Of a stretch of DNA of 55,747 bases, positions 8,636 to 17,700 are shown piece by piece. Location of the stretch: the NCBI GenBank assembly GCA_902784805.1, contig CACZWD010000017.1, forward strand, positions 1-55,747, given 5' to 3'. A program made the translations under genes and the position numbers. Source of the DNA: an uncultured Ruminococcus sp. (GTDB lineage Bacteria; Bacillota; Clostridia; RUG12999). Every line of letters begins with the position of its first letter. Positions within the stretch are counted from its first letter, which is position 1. Below the pieces are notes generated by a model that had not been told where the DNA came from, did no database searches, and saw only the letters and a program-made list of their open reading frames with translations.

Positions 8636-8658
8636 ATCAAAAAAATTTTAAAAAACTA

Positions 8659-8687
8659 TTGAAAAAATTTTCATAATATGATATAAT
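8659..8687 (+). promoter_or_regulatory. Sigma-A promoter of the catabolic operon
   Basis: TTGAAA (8659-8664), 17-bp spacer, TATAAT (8682-8687). Its -35 box overlaps a palindrome, which suits repression. Confidence 0.85.
8660..8673. promoter_or_regulatory. Candidate RpiR operator 1
   Basis: TGAAAA-aa-TTTTCA, a 6-bp-arm palindrome over the -35 box of the operon promoter. Confidence 0.45.
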
Positions 8688-8712
8688 GTAGTTACAAAAA
8701 GAGCCGTGAAAA

Positions 8713-8727
8713 TGAAAATTTTTTTCA
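8713..8727. promoter_or_regulatory. Candidate RpiR operator 2
   Basis: TGAAAA-ttt-TTTTCA, the same arms as operator 1 with a 3-nt centre, about 20-35 bp past the expected transcription start and before the first gene. Confidence 0.4.
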
Positions 8728-8762
8728 AAAAGGCAAAAAATATTATAAAGAAGGAGAAAACA

Positions 8763-10187
8763 ATGAACGATTTTTTATTTGACATGATTGCAACGGAGCT
8801 TGAGGACGCAGTCGGTAAAGAAAACTGCTCCACAAGGACAATTGACAAAATCACTCACAGCGTTGACTATTTCTGGCTGTCAAGAATGTGGGCGGACCGT
8901 GGGCTCAGAATGCCCGAAGGTGATTTTATAGTAGCTCCCAAGGACGCGAAGGAAACCTCTGCGGTGCTTAAAATCGCGAATTACTATAAAATTCCCGTTA
9001 CCACCTGGGGCGGCGGCGGCGGTACGCAGGGCGGCGCCATACCGGTTTGCGGCGGTATTGTTCTTGACACAAAAAGAATGAACAAAATTTATGATTTCAA
9101 CGAAAAAGGTATGTACATAGAGTGCGGCACAGGCGCTATATATAAGCATATCGAGTGGGCGGCAAACGAAAGAGGCTATGCGACAATGCATTATCCGTCA
9201 TCGCTCACCTGTTCAACAGTCGGCGGTTTCCTTGCTCACAGAGGTATTGGCGTATCCTCCACAAAGTACGGCAAAATTGACGATATGGTGCTTCAGATGG
9301 AGGTTGTACTTCCAAACGGTGAAATTATCGAAACTTCACCTGCTCCCAAGCATGCCGCGGGTCCCGACCTTAATCAGATATTCATAGGCTCGGAGGGTAC
9401 TCTCGGTATTATGACAAAGGCGCAGATGAGAATTTACGACCAGCCCGAGTCAAGGCAGTTCAGAGGCTTCTTGTTCCATAATATGACAGACGCCTTTAAT
9501 GCAGGCAGAGAGCTTTTGCAGAAGTTTAAACCGTCTGTTATGAGGCTTTATGATGAAGCTGAAACGGCGTCACTTATCAAGAAAATTGTCGGCGTTGAGA
9601 AAAAAGGCGCGTTTATGAATATTGCCATTGAAGGCGTAAAAGAAATGGTAGAGCTTGAGAAGAAAATACTTCTTGAAACTTTCGCAAAATACGGCGCTGA
9701 AGATTTAGGCAGCGAGTACGGTGAGAAATGGTGGAAAGAGAAGATTACTTTCTTCTATCCCGGTCATATGATGGATATTCCGCAGTGCTTCGGAACAATG
9801 GATACAATTGCTCCTTACGATAAAATTGAAAATATCTATTGGAAAATGAAAGAAGCGATAGAAACCAACTTCCCGCAGGCTAAATTTATCGCGCATTTCT
9901 CGCATTGGTATGAATGGGGCTGTATGATTTACGACCGCTTTATTGTTGACGGAAAAGATGTGCCGAAGGACCCGCATGAGGCGCTTCGTCTTCATCAGTC
10001 AATCTGGAACTGCGGCGTAAGAACAGCTATCGCGAACGGCGGTGTCGTAAACGACCACCACGGTGTGGGAATCAAGCTTGGCAGACTTATGAAAGAGCAG
10101 TACGGACCGGCAATGCAGGTATTTGAAGGTATAAAGAAACAGCTTGACCCGAACGGCATACTTAATCCGTTTAAACTCGGACTTTAA
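8763..10187 (+). CDS. FAD-linked oxidase (GlcD/AGPS-like dehydrogenase)
   Basis: About 474 aa. A PCMH-type FAD domain (about residues 52-225) has the glycine-rich loop TTWGGGGGTQGG (80-91) and the FIGSEGTLGIMTKA motif (207-220). The C-terminal substrate domain ends with an HHGVG motif and LDPNGILNPFK, as in glycolate/lactate dehydrogenases and alkyl-DHAP synthase. It likely oxidises a hydroxy-acid or polyol and passes electrons to the adjacent Fe-S protein and ETF. Start ATG 8763 has AAGGAG seven bases upstream; an upstream in-frame ATG (8706) lacks a site. Substrate unknown. Confidence 0.85.
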   Translation: MNDFLFDMIATELEDAVGKENCSTRTIDKITHSVDYFWLSRMWADRGLRMPEGDFIVAPKDAKETSAVLKIANYYKIPVTTWGGGGGTQGGAIPVCGGIVLDTKRMNKIYDFNEKGMYIECGTGAIYKHIEWAANERGYATMHYPSSLTCSTVGGFLAHRGIGVSSTKYGKIDDMVLQMEVVLPNGEIIETSPAPKHAAGPDLNQIFIGSEGTLGIMTKAQMRIYDQPESRQFRGFLFHNMTDAFNAGRELLQKFKPSVMRLYDEAETASLIKKIVGVEKKGAFMNIAIEGVKEMVELEKKILLETFAKYGAEDLGSEYGEKWWKEKITFFYPGHMMDIPQCFGTMDTIAPYDKIENIYWKMKEAIETNFPQAKFIAHFSHWYEWGCMIYDRFIVDGKDVPKDPHEALRLHQSIWNCGVRTAIANGGVVNDHHGVGIKLGRLMKEQYGPAMQVFEGIKKQLDPNGILNPFKLGL

Positions 10188-10217
10188 AAATAAGCGAAAC
10201 AGAAAGGAACGATAAAA

Positions 10218-11306
10218 ATGCAATTTTCACAGAAAAGTAAAGAACATATGGACTCCTGCCGTTTTTGCTGGATGTGCCGTCACATATGCCCGATAGGCAA
10301 CGCGACAGGTCTTGAAAGGAACACCGCAAGAGCGAGAGCGCTCGGACTTTCGCTTGTGGCGAGAGATGCGGTTGAATATTCGGAGGATATTATAAATAAC
10401 GTTTATGAGTGTGCTCTTTGCGGAGCTTGCGTTAAAGAGTGCGTAACGGGATGGGACCCCGTAATGTTCGTAAAAGAGGCAAGACTCGGCGCGGCGCTTG
10501 ACGGAAAGCTTCCGGATTACATACTTAAACTTATAGAAAATTTACAGAAAAAAGGCAATATTTACGGCGCAAAACAAAATGCGAAGATTAAAAAAGCCGC
10601 AAAAGAGCTTGGCGCGGCCGATACCCTTTTGTTTTTGGGAGAGGACGCCTTATATAAAGCTCCGGAGTGCGCTTTAAAAGCCATTGAGCTTTTAAAGAAG
10701 GCAGGCATAAGCTTTACCGTGCTTGAAAACGAGCCGTCGAGCGGATATTCAATGGATTTCATGGTAGGAGCGGCAGCCGAAACAAAGTCGGTTATGGAAA
10801 AATGTGCGTCCGAAATCTCAAAATATAAAAAGGTAATCTGCTATGACCCCGCCGACGCAAAGGTTATGAAAAGAGAATATAAAGAGTGGGGCATTAAGCT
10901 TAAAGCCAAGGTTGTGACATTTACCGAATTTTTGGCAGAAAGTATAAAATCGGGTAAGATAAAAGTTAAAAAGAGCAAGCTTACGTTTACTCCGCAGGAT
11001 ACTTTCCTTTTGGCGCGTGACCTTGAGGAAACGGAGCCGATGCGCAAAGTTCTTTCCGCATGCGGAAACTTGCGCGAAATGCTGTTAAACCGCAAAGACA
11101 CCATGCTTGCGGGCAACCTTATAATGAATGAATATATGCCCGATGTTATGGAAAGAGTTGCGCAGGACAGATGGATAAACGCTGTAAATATGAACACGGA
11201 AAATCTTGTTACGGCTTGCCCGGCGGAATATGTGCTTCTTAAAAAGACAAAGCCCGAAAAGGTGAATATTTTGTCACTTGAAGAAGCTGTACTCAAATGT
11301 TTATAA
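10218..11306 (+). CDS. 2x[4Fe-4S] electron-transfer subunit
   Basis: A 362-aa protein with two ferredoxin-like clusters at the N terminus: Cys14/17/20/24 (CRFCWMCRHICP) and Cys65/68/71/75 (CALCGACVKEC). The remaining roughly 280 residues lack the CCG repeats of GlpC/GlcF-type partners and have a Rossmann-like alternation of strands and helices. Thirty bp after the FAD oxidase with an AAAGGA site, so the two probably form one complex in which clusters carry electrons from FAD to the ETF. It is cytoplasmic: no membrane segment is seen. Confidence 0.82.
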   Translation: MQFSQKSKEHMDSCRFCWMCRHICPIGNATGLERNTARARALGLSLVARDAVEYSEDIINNVYECALCGACVKECVTGWDPVMFVKEARLGAALDGKLPDYILKLIENLQKKGNIYGAKQNAKIKKAAKELGAADTLLFLGEDALYKAPECALKAIELLKKAGISFTVLENEPSSGYSMDFMVGAAAETKSVMEKCASEISKYKKVICYDPADAKVMKREYKEWGIKLKAKVVTFTEFLAESIKSGKIKVKKSKLTFTPQDTFLLARDLEETEPMRKVLSACGNLREMLLNRKDTMLAGNLIMNEYMPDVMERVAQDRWINAVNMNTENLVTACPAEYVLLKKTKPEKVNILSLEEAVLKCL

Positions 11307-11312
11307 AAAAAT

Positions 11313-11341
11313 TTGATAAATGATATTTTTTGTGGTATAAT
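11313..11341 (+). promoter_or_regulatory. Internal promoter before iolB-like gene
   Basis: TTGATA (11313-11318), 17-bp spacer ending TGTGG, TATAAT (11336-11341), in the 67-bp gap inside the operon. It could give extra or independent expression of the last four genes. Confidence 0.7.
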
Positions 11342-11373
11342 TAAGCTTATATTATAAAAGGAGCGAAAAGTAA

Positions 11374-12159
11374 ATGTTTAAAAGAGCATGGAATAAAAAA
11401 TTCGGAAAATCCGAAATCTATACGTTTGCCGACAGTTATTGTCAGAAGGTTGAAATGGATATGTTAAGGCTTGCGGAGGGCGATGCAAAGTCTTACAGAG
11501 AAGAAGGAAAAGAATATGCGCTTGTAATTTTAGGAGGAAAATGCACAGTTAAAGGCGAAGGCTTTGAATTTAAAAACGCCGGAAAAAGAAAAGACGTTTT
11601 TGACGGTCCGGCAACCTGCATATATGTTCCTTGCAACAAGCCTTTCAGCATTACAGCCGAAACGGAGGTAAGTATTGCGGTTTGCAAATCTCCTTCCGAT
11701 AAGGACTATGAGCCGAAAATAATAAATCCCGAAGATGTTATAATAAAAAATCTCGGAAAGCCCGGCTGGGAGCGTGAAGCTCATTTCATACTCGATGAGA
11801 GAACGGATGCTAATATGCTCTACATAGGCGAAGCTTTTGTTAAGGGCGGTCAGTGGGCAAGCTATCCGCCGCATAAGCATGATGATGACAATATGCCGAC
11901 AGAAGCCGCAACAGAGGAAATTTACTACTATGAGTTTAAAAAGCCGCAGGGCTTCGGTATCCAGAAGGTATATACCATGGAAGGTGATATTGACGAAACC
12001 TACACCGTAAAATCGGGTGATTTTGTTGAGATTCCGAGAGGATATCACCCATTCCATGCCGCTCCGGGCTATGACAACTATTATCTTTGGATAATGGCGG
12101 GCGAGGACAGAGGCTTCTTTATGACAACCGATGAGGAGCACGCGTGGCTTAACGGCTGA
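11374..12159 (+). CDS. 5-deoxy-glucuronate isomerase-like protein (IolB family)
   Basis: A 261-aa bicupin. The IolB hallmarks are clear: WASYPPHKHD (161-170), EEIYYYEF (181-188), QKVYT, IPRGYHPFHAAPGYD (220-234) and IMAG. Metal ligands would be His167, His169, Glu182 and His225. IolB turns 5-deoxy-glucuronate into 2-deoxy-5-keto-gluconate in myo-inositol breakdown, but no iolC, iolD, iolG or iolJ lies nearby, so the substrate here may be a related uronate. AAAGGAG precedes the ATG. Confidence 0.85.
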   Translation: MFKRAWNKKFGKSEIYTFADSYCQKVEMDMLRLAEGDAKSYREEGKEYALVILGGKCTVKGEGFEFKNAGKRKDVFDGPATCIYVPCNKPFSITAETEVSIAVCKSPSDKDYEPKIINPEDVIIKNLGKPGWEREAHFILDERTDANMLYIGEAFVKGGQWASYPPHKHDDDNMPTEAATEEIYYYEFKKPQGFGIQKVYTMEGDIDETYTVKSGDFVEIPRGYHPFHAAPGYDNYYLWIMAGEDRGFFMTTDEEHAWLNG

Positions 12160-12190
12160 AGCGAAAATCTTACTCTGTGAAGGTGAAAAA

Positions 12191-12802
12191 ATGGTAATAT
12201 ACAAAGTAAATGATAAGGAATTTGAGCAGTTCGGCAGAGTTCTTGATATTGACACAAAAGAAATAATTGAAACGGCAGAGAAAATTGAGCTTCCTGAAGA
12301 AGGTTCGCTTTACACGGCGTCGCGGGAGGATTTTGAAAATCTTCCCGTGGCACGCACGGTACGGGAAGAATGTTTCGGAGAGCTGCCTGTTCAGCTCGGA
12401 TATTGTTACGGCCATAATGATACGCTGAACGCACTTGAGTGGCATAAGTGTTCGGAAGTTAATATTGCCGTTACGGATTTAATACTGCTTCTCGGTGATG
12501 TCCGTGATATTGAAAGCGGAAACAAATATAATTCCGAGAAAATAAAAGCCTTTAAGGTTCTTAAGGGCGAAGCAATAGAGGTATATTCCACAACGCTTCA
12601 TTTTTGTCCTCTTGAAACAGAAAAAAGCGGTTTCGGTTGTGTTGTAGGTCTTGTTAAAGGAACAAATACTCCGCTTGATTTTGAACCGTATGACAGGCTG
12701 CTTTTCCGAAAGAATAAGTGGCTGCTTGCTCACCGTGAAAACAAGGCGCTTATCGAAAAAGGCGTTGTAAGCGGAATTTACGGGACAAATATAAAATTAT
12801 AA
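12191..12802 (+). CDS. DUF4867 protein
   Basis: About 203 aa, no membrane segment. It resembles the DUF4867 family found in sugar-acid loci of Clostridia; motifs include HNDTLNALEWHKCSEVNIA and LGDVRDI in the middle and a C-terminal KNKWLLAH. The pattern suggests a cupin-like fold that could be a sugar isomerase, lyase or epimerase. No catalytic claim is possible. The ATG at 12191 has GAAGGTG upstream; an earlier in-frame start would overlap the end of the iolB-like gene. Confidence 0.65.
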   Translation: MVIYKVNDKEFEQFGRVLDIDTKEIIETAEKIELPEEGSLYTASREDFENLPVARTVREECFGELPVQLGYCYGHNDTLNALEWHKCSEVNIAVTDLILLLGDVRDIESGNKYNSEKIKAFKVLKGEAIEVYSTTLHFCPLETEKSGFGCVVGLVKGTNTPLDFEPYDRLLFRKNKWLLAHRENKALIEKGVVSGIYGTNIKL

Positions 12803-12820
12803 GATTTGCGGAGGGACAGC

Positions 12821-14293
12821 ATGAAATATTTACTTGGTATTGATTTCGGCGGCGGCGCGTCAAAAGCGACTTTGCTTTCATCGGAGGGCGAAGTGTGCGC
12901 TACGCACACTACCGAATATCCGACATATTATCCGGAGCCCGGCTATGCGGAGCAGCTTCCGTCCGACTGGGTAAAGGCAACCGTGGAAAATATTTCGGGC
13001 ATATTGTCGGAAAGCGGAGTGAATCCCGAAGATATAATTGCCGTTTCACTTGATGCCGCGACTCATACAGCGGTTATTACGGACGAGAATTTTAATGTTA
13101 TTCGTCCCGCGATATATTGGACCGATACAAGAAGCACGAAGGAAGTCCGCTTTTTAAAAGAAAATTACGGTGAAATTATAGAAAAGCAGGTGCTTCATAA
13201 GCCGGATACAATCTGGTCACTGCCGGAGCTTTTGTGGATAAAAAATAACGAGCCGGAAAACTGGAGCAAGGTACGGAAAATTCTTTTTGCTAAGGATTAT
13301 GTACGCCATACGCTGACAGGCGACTATGTTACGGATTACATAGAAGCCGAAGGCAGTATGATGTTTGATATAGAGAAAATGTGTTGGAGCGAGGAGCTTT
13401 GCGGCGTGCTTGAAATAAGTACGGATATTATGCCGAAGCTTGTAAAACCTACCGATACCATCGGCAGTATAACGGCGGAAGCGGCAAAGCTTACAGGGCT
13501 TAAAGAAGGTACAAAAGTTATTTGCGGCACTACCGATACGGTTATGGAGGTCTTTGCTTCGGGAGCGGTATCAAAAGGACAGATGACAATTAAGCTTGCA
13601 ACAGCGGGAAGAATTTGCGTTATAACCGATAAGCCTTATCCCGATATTAACCTTATAAATTATTCTCATATTGAAGACGGCCTTTTTTATCCCGGTACGG
13701 CAACAAAATCCTGTGCCGCTTCATACAGATGGTTCAGGGATACCTTTGGCGGTGATTATTCGGAGCTTGACAGCGGCGCCGAAAATGTGCCGATAGGCTC
13801 TGACGGGCTTATTTTTCATCCGTATTTAAACGGTGAGCTTACGCCTTACGCAAACCCGAAGCTTTGCGCTGATTTTGTAGGAGTCCGCGCGTTTCATACA
13901 AAGGCGCATTTTACAAGAGCGGTGCTTGAGGGGGTTGTTATGTCGATGCTTGACTGCAAAACGGCGCTCGACAGCCTTAATATCGAGCATTCGGACCGTG
14001 CGGCAATTATAGGCGGCGGCGGAAAAAGCCCGCTTTGGAGGCAGATGCTTTCGGACGCTCTCGGTTTTAAGCTTGTCACGATGAAATATGCCGATTCTTC
14101 TTTTGGCAGCGCAATGCTTGCCGGTGTTGCAGCAGGCGTATTTGAAAGCCCGGAGAAGGCAGTTGAAAAATGTAATAAGGTTGTAAGCGAAACCTTGCCA
14201 AACCTTGAAAATACCGAAAAATACAAGGAGCTGTTTAAAAAATATAAAGCAGTTCAAAAAGCGCTTGAACCGATATATGAGGGTAGATACTAA
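12821..14293 (+). CDS. FGGY-family carbohydrate kinase (xylulokinase-like)
   Basis: About 490 aa, the usual length. It phosphorylates a sugar with ATP. The N-terminal ATPase motif is LLGIDFGGGASKATLL (residues 4-19), followed by SLDAATHTAV, the CGTTDTVMEVFASG phosphate loop, and the C-terminal GGGGKSPLWRQMLSDALG signature. XylB-like, but substrate cannot be assigned; it is a plausible source of the phosphosugar sensed by the RpiR regulator. ATG 12821 has GGAGGG upstream; the TTG 5 codons before lies inside the ribosome site. One base separates its stop from the ETF start. Confidence 0.88.
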   Translation: MKYLLGIDFGGGASKATLLSSEGEVCATHTTEYPTYYPEPGYAEQLPSDWVKATVENISGILSESGVNPEDIIAVSLDAATHTAVITDENFNVIRPAIYWTDTRSTKEVRFLKENYGEIIEKQVLHKPDTIWSLPELLWIKNNEPENWSKVRKILFAKDYVRHTLTGDYVTDYIEAEGSMMFDIEKMCWSEELCGVLEISTDIMPKLVKPTDTIGSITAEAAKLTGLKEGTKVICGTTDTVMEVFASGAVSKGQMTIKLATAGRICVITDKPYPDINLINYSHIEDGLFYPGTATKSCAASYRWFRDTFGGDYSELDSGAENVPIGSDGLIFHPYLNGELTPYANPKLCADFVGVRAFHTKAHFTRAVLEGVVMSMLDCKTALDSLNIEHSDRAAIIGGGGKSPLWRQMLSDALGFKLVTMKYADSSFGSAMLAGVAAGVFESPEKAVEKCNKVVSETLPNLENTEKYKELFKKYKAVQKALEPIYEGRY

Positions 14294-15646
14294 ATGAAAA
14301 TATTAGTCTGCGTTAAGGTTATAAAGGGCGAAATAAATGTGTTTGACGAATCGGCGCTTGAATGTGCGCTTAAAATGTCGGACGATGTAACAGTTATATC
14401 AATGGGTCCGAAATCCTGCGAAAACGCGCTTTTGCCGCTTACAAGGCTCGGCGCGAAGGTAAAGCTCATAAGCGACAGCGTTTTTGCCGGTTCCGATACG
14501 CTTGCGACCGCGTATGTTTTGTCCGAAGCGTTAAAGAAAGAAAGCTTTGACCTTATTTTATGCGGCAGACAGAGTACCGACGGCGACACGGCGCAGGTCG
14601 GCCCGATGCTTTCGGAAATGCTGGGCTTGCCGCTTATAACAAACGCTTTTGAAATAAAAGCAGAGAAGAAAAGCGTAACCGCGAAAACGCGTCTGGGAGA
14701 GGAAAAAGCGAAGCTTCCGGCGCTCGTAACGCTTGAACGCGGATACATTTTACGTTTTCCGAGTATTTTTTCAAAACTCACCGCGGTTGAAATTATTGAT
14801 AACAGCACGCTTTTGTGTGATACGGAAAAATGCGGGCTTAAAGGCTCGCCTACAAGAGTGCTTAAAACTTTTGAAAATGACCGCGGCAGAAGAAAATGCA
14901 AATTCATAAGCCGCGATGAGTTGATTCCTCTTATAGAGGAGCTTAAAAAGAAGGAAAGAGCGGCAGAAAGCACGAACGAAAGTGAAATTAAGCTGAAAAG
15001 CGTCTGGGCAGTTGGTGAAAAGGTGCTTGAAAAAGCAAGAGAAATAGCGGACGAAGTTGTTTTGATTGAGGAGCAAAATCCGAGAAAGATAGCACAGCGC
15101 GCCATAAGAGAAAAGCCAAGTGTGATTTTATGGAATGCCGACCTTACGGGCAGAAAAAACGCGCCGATTGCGGCAGCAATTCTTAAAACGGGGCTTTGTG
15201 CCGACTGTACGGCGCTTGAAACGGACGGTGAGCTGCTTTATATGTATCGCCCCGCGCAGGGCGGAAACATAATCGCGAAAATAAAATGCCTCAGTCTGCC
15301 TCAAATGGCGACTGTCAGAACAAAGTCGGAAAGTGCCGATATTATTGTTTCGGGAGGCAGAGGAGCCGCGGAAAGCCTCGATAAGCTGTGGGCTTTCGCG
15401 GAGAAAATCGGCGGCGAACGCGGCGCGTCGAGAGGACTTGTCGATTTGGGCAAAATGCCTTATGAAACGCAAATAGGCTTAACGGGTAAAACCGTAAGCC
15501 CAAAAATATACATTGCGGTCGGAATATCCGGCGCGGTGCATCACACCTGCGCCATAGAGGGAGCCGAAACGATTATTGCGGTCAATCCCGATAAGGACGC
15601 GCGTATTTTTGATTATGCCGATTACGGCATTACAGAAAAATGGTAA
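14294..15646 (+). CDS. Single-chain electron transfer flavoprotein (EtfB-EtfA fusion)
   Basis: A 450-aa fusion. Residues 1 to about 225 are EtfB (GRQSTDGDTAQVGPMLSEML at 91-110). Residues about 236-450 are EtfA, with NADLTGRKNAPIAAAILKTG (281-300), LCADCTAL, PQMATVR and the FAD domain (GASRGLVDLGKMPYETQIG, VGISGAVHH, INPDKDARIF-like VNPDKDARIF, ADYGI). EtfB and EtfA are normally separate chains of about 255 and 320 aa; here the alpha half is only about 215 aa, with a shortened first domain. It should collect electrons from the FAD oxidase. Whether it bifurcates electrons is unknown. Confidence 0.9.
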   Translation: MKILVCVKVIKGEINVFDESALECALKMSDDVTVISMGPKSCENALLPLTRLGAKVKLISDSVFAGSDTLATAYVLSEALKKESFDLILCGRQSTDGDTAQVGPMLSEMLGLPLITNAFEIKAEKKSVTAKTRLGEEKAKLPALVTLERGYILRFPSIFSKLTAVEIIDNSTLLCDTEKCGLKGSPTRVLKTFENDRGRRKCKFISRDELIPLIEELKKKERAAESTNESEIKLKSVWAVGEKVLEKAREIADEVVLIEEQNPRKIAQRAIREKPSVILWNADLTGRKNAPIAAAILKTGLCADCTALETDGELLYMYRPAQGGNIIAKIKCLSLPQMATVRTKSESADIIVSGGRGAAESLDKLWAFAEKIGGERGASRGLVDLGKMPYETQIGLTGKTVSPKIYIAVGISGAVHHTCAIEGAETIIAVNPDKDARIFDYADYGITEKW

Positions 15647-15648
15647 AA

Positions 15649-16284
15649 TTATGAATTGTGTTTTGCCTTAATGTTTTCGGCTATCATCATATCCTTAACT
15701 TTCATAAGCCTTATCTGATTTGCACGCTCGTTTTCGGACAGCTTCATAGTAATATATTTAATATCTGCCTGCGCCTGCGGAATAGTAACGTGCTCAAGCG
15801 CGTTTACACGCCGGCGCGTTTTTTCTATTTCGTCCGCCATAAGCCGGCAGGCATGTTCCTTGCCCGCAAGCTCAAGCATTTCCGGGATAATATCGCAAAG
15901 CTCGCGGGTTGCCGTATCGAGTGACGACGCCGTAAACGCGTAGCCGTAAGAAGGAACGCTGTTGTAGCTTTTCATTTTCAGAGAAGGAATGTCAACGCTC
16001 ATAATGTTTTTTATTTCAGCGTCAACGGTAAGCTCGTATTTTGGGGCAGCAAGCGCTGTACTCACCGCTTCCTCGGACATTTCCGCCTGTGCGGCGGCAA
16101 AAGCCTTTCCCGATAATTCAAGCTTTTTTTCAACTTTTTCACGAAGGCTGATACACTCGTTAATCATTTCAAGAAACTGGCGCATAAGCTCGTCTCTTTT
16201 ATCTTTTAAAAGTTTATGACCGCGCATGGCGGTAATAAGCTTCTTTTTTGTTTTGGTAAGCTCCATTCTGGTTGGAGTAATCAT
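15649..16284 (-). CDS. atpD: V-type ATPase subunit D
   Basis: A 211-aa coiled-coil central-shaft subunit. The family start ITPTRMELTKTKKKL is intact and both termini are helical, as expected for the rotor axle that turns inside the A3B3 ring. Last gene of the V-ATPase operon, 45 bp after atpB. Its stop lies 2 bp from the stop of the convergent ETF gene, with no terminator hairpin between. Confidence 0.95.
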   Translation of the reverse strand: MITPTRMELTKTKKKLITAMRGHKLLKDKRDELMRQFLEMINECISLREKVEKKLELSGKAFAAAQAEMSEEAVSTALAAPKYELTVDAEIKNIMSVDIPSLKMKSYNSVPSYGYAFTASSLDTATRELCDIIPEMLELAGKEHACRLMADEIEKTRRRVNALEHVTIPQAQADIKYITMKLSENERANQIRLMKVKDMMIAENIKAKHNS

Positions 16285-16329
16285 TTTTGTAAGCCCGCCT
16301 TTCTGCCAAAGTTTTCGCGCGGATATAGC

Positions 16330-17700
16330 CTACGCTTCATAATACATATCAAGATATTTGTCATCAATACGTTTAAGCTCGCTTCTCGGTAACATACGAA
16401 GAAGCTTCCAGCCTGTTTCAAGTGTTTGCTCAATGCTTCTGTCAGACGAAAATCCCTGCGAAACATATTCTTTTTCAAAGGCATCGGCAAATTTAGCGTA
16501 TAATATATCAAGTTCCGAAAGGGCAGCCTCGCCGAGAATTGTCATAAGCTCTTTTGCGTCTTTGCCTCTTGCGTAAGCCGAAAAAAGCTGGTTCATGGTG
16601 TTGGAATGGTCGGCACGTGTTTTACCCTCGCCAATACCCTTATCTTTAAGCCTTGAAAGTGACGGAAGTACGTCGATAGGGGGCATAATGCCTTTTCTGT
16701 ACAGCTCACGGCTTAAAATTATCTGTCCCTCGGTAATGTAACCCGTAAGGTCGGGAATGGGGTGAGTTTTATCGTCTTCGGGCATTGTAAGCACGGGAAT
16801 CATTGTTATTGAGCCGTTTTTGCCTGTTTGTCTGCCCGCGCGCTCGTAAAGAGTCGCAAGGTCGGTGTACATATAGCCGGGATAACCCCTTCTTCCGGGG
16901 ACTTCTTTTCTCGCCGCGCTTATTTCACGAAGCGCGTCGGCGTAGTTTGTTATATCGGTTATAATAACAAGCACGTGCATGTTTTTTTCAAAAGCAAGAT
17001 ATTCTGCGGCGGTGAGCGCCATACGGGGAGTTGCTATACGCTCGACGGCAGGGTCGTTTGCAAGATTGATGAAAAGCACCGTTCTGTCAATCGCGCCTGT
17101 ATCTTTAAAGCTCTTTATAAAATAATCGGATTCCTCAAAGGTTATACCGACAGCCGCAAAAACAACGGCAAACTCATCATCGGTGCCTCTGACCTTTGCC
17201 TGCGCCGCGATTTGAGCTGCAAGCTCCGCGTGCGGAAGACCGGAAGCTGAAAAAACAGGAAGCTTCTGACCTCTTACAAGAGTATTAAGCCCGTCAATAG
17301 CGGATATACCCGTTTCTATAAACTCTGACGGATACGCTCTCGCCGCGGGGTTCATGGGAAGACCGTTTATATCAACTCTTTTATCGGGTATTATAGCGGG
17401 TTTGCCGTCAATAGGATTACCGAGACCATCAAAAATACGTCCCAGCATATCTTCAGATACACCAAGCTCCATACTGTGACCTAAAAAATGTACCGCCGAG
17501 CCCGAAAGATTTATGCCGGCTGAATTTTCAAAAAGCTGAACAAGAGCATTGCTGCCGTCAATTTCAAGGACCTTGCATCGGCGGGTTTCGCCGTTTGAAA
17601 GCTTAATTTCACCAAGCTCATCGTAGGCGATATCCTCAACGCCCGTAACAGTCATAAGCGGGCCCGCAACCTCTTTTATTGTTCTGTATTCCTTGGGCAT
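16330..17700 (-). CDS. atpB: V-type ATPase subunit B
   Basis: A 456-aa non-catalytic nucleotide-binding subunit. Family motifs include [56 protein letters not shown] and a lost P-loop, as normal for B. It alternates with subunit A in the hexameric head. The start ATG shares one base with the atpA stop (TGATG), indicating tight coupling. Confidence 0.97.
   Translation of the reverse strand: MPKEYRTIKEVAGPLMTVTGVEDIAYDELGEIKLSNGETRRCKVLEIDGSNALVQLFENSAGINLSGSAVHFLGHSMELGVSEDMLGRIFDGLGNPIDGKPAIIPDKRVDINGLPMNPAARAYPSEFIETGISAIDGLNTLVRGQKLPVFSASGLPHAELAAQIAAQAKVRGTDDEFAVVFAAVGITFEESDYFIKSFKDTGAIDRTVLFINLANDPAVERIATPRMALTAAEYLAFEKNMHVLVIITDITNYADALREISAARKEVPGRRGYPGYMYTDLATLYERAGRQTGKNGSITMIPVLTMPEDDKTHPIPDLTGYITEGQIILSRELYRKGIMPPIDVLPSLSRLKDKGIGEGKTRADHSNTMNQLFSAYARGKDAKELMTILGEAALSELDILYAKFADAFEKEYVSQGFSSDRSIEQTLETGWKLLRMLPRSELKRIDDKYLDMYYEA

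Noticed and set aside
11530..12255. 241-aa antisense ORF over the IolB-like gene
   Set aside because: No ribosome site or motif; the plus strand is coding.
14290..15105. 271-aa antisense ORF over the ETF gene
   Set aside because: The plus strand encodes a clear ETF protein; the antisense product is Ser/Phe/Leu-rich with no motif, an effect of codon bias.
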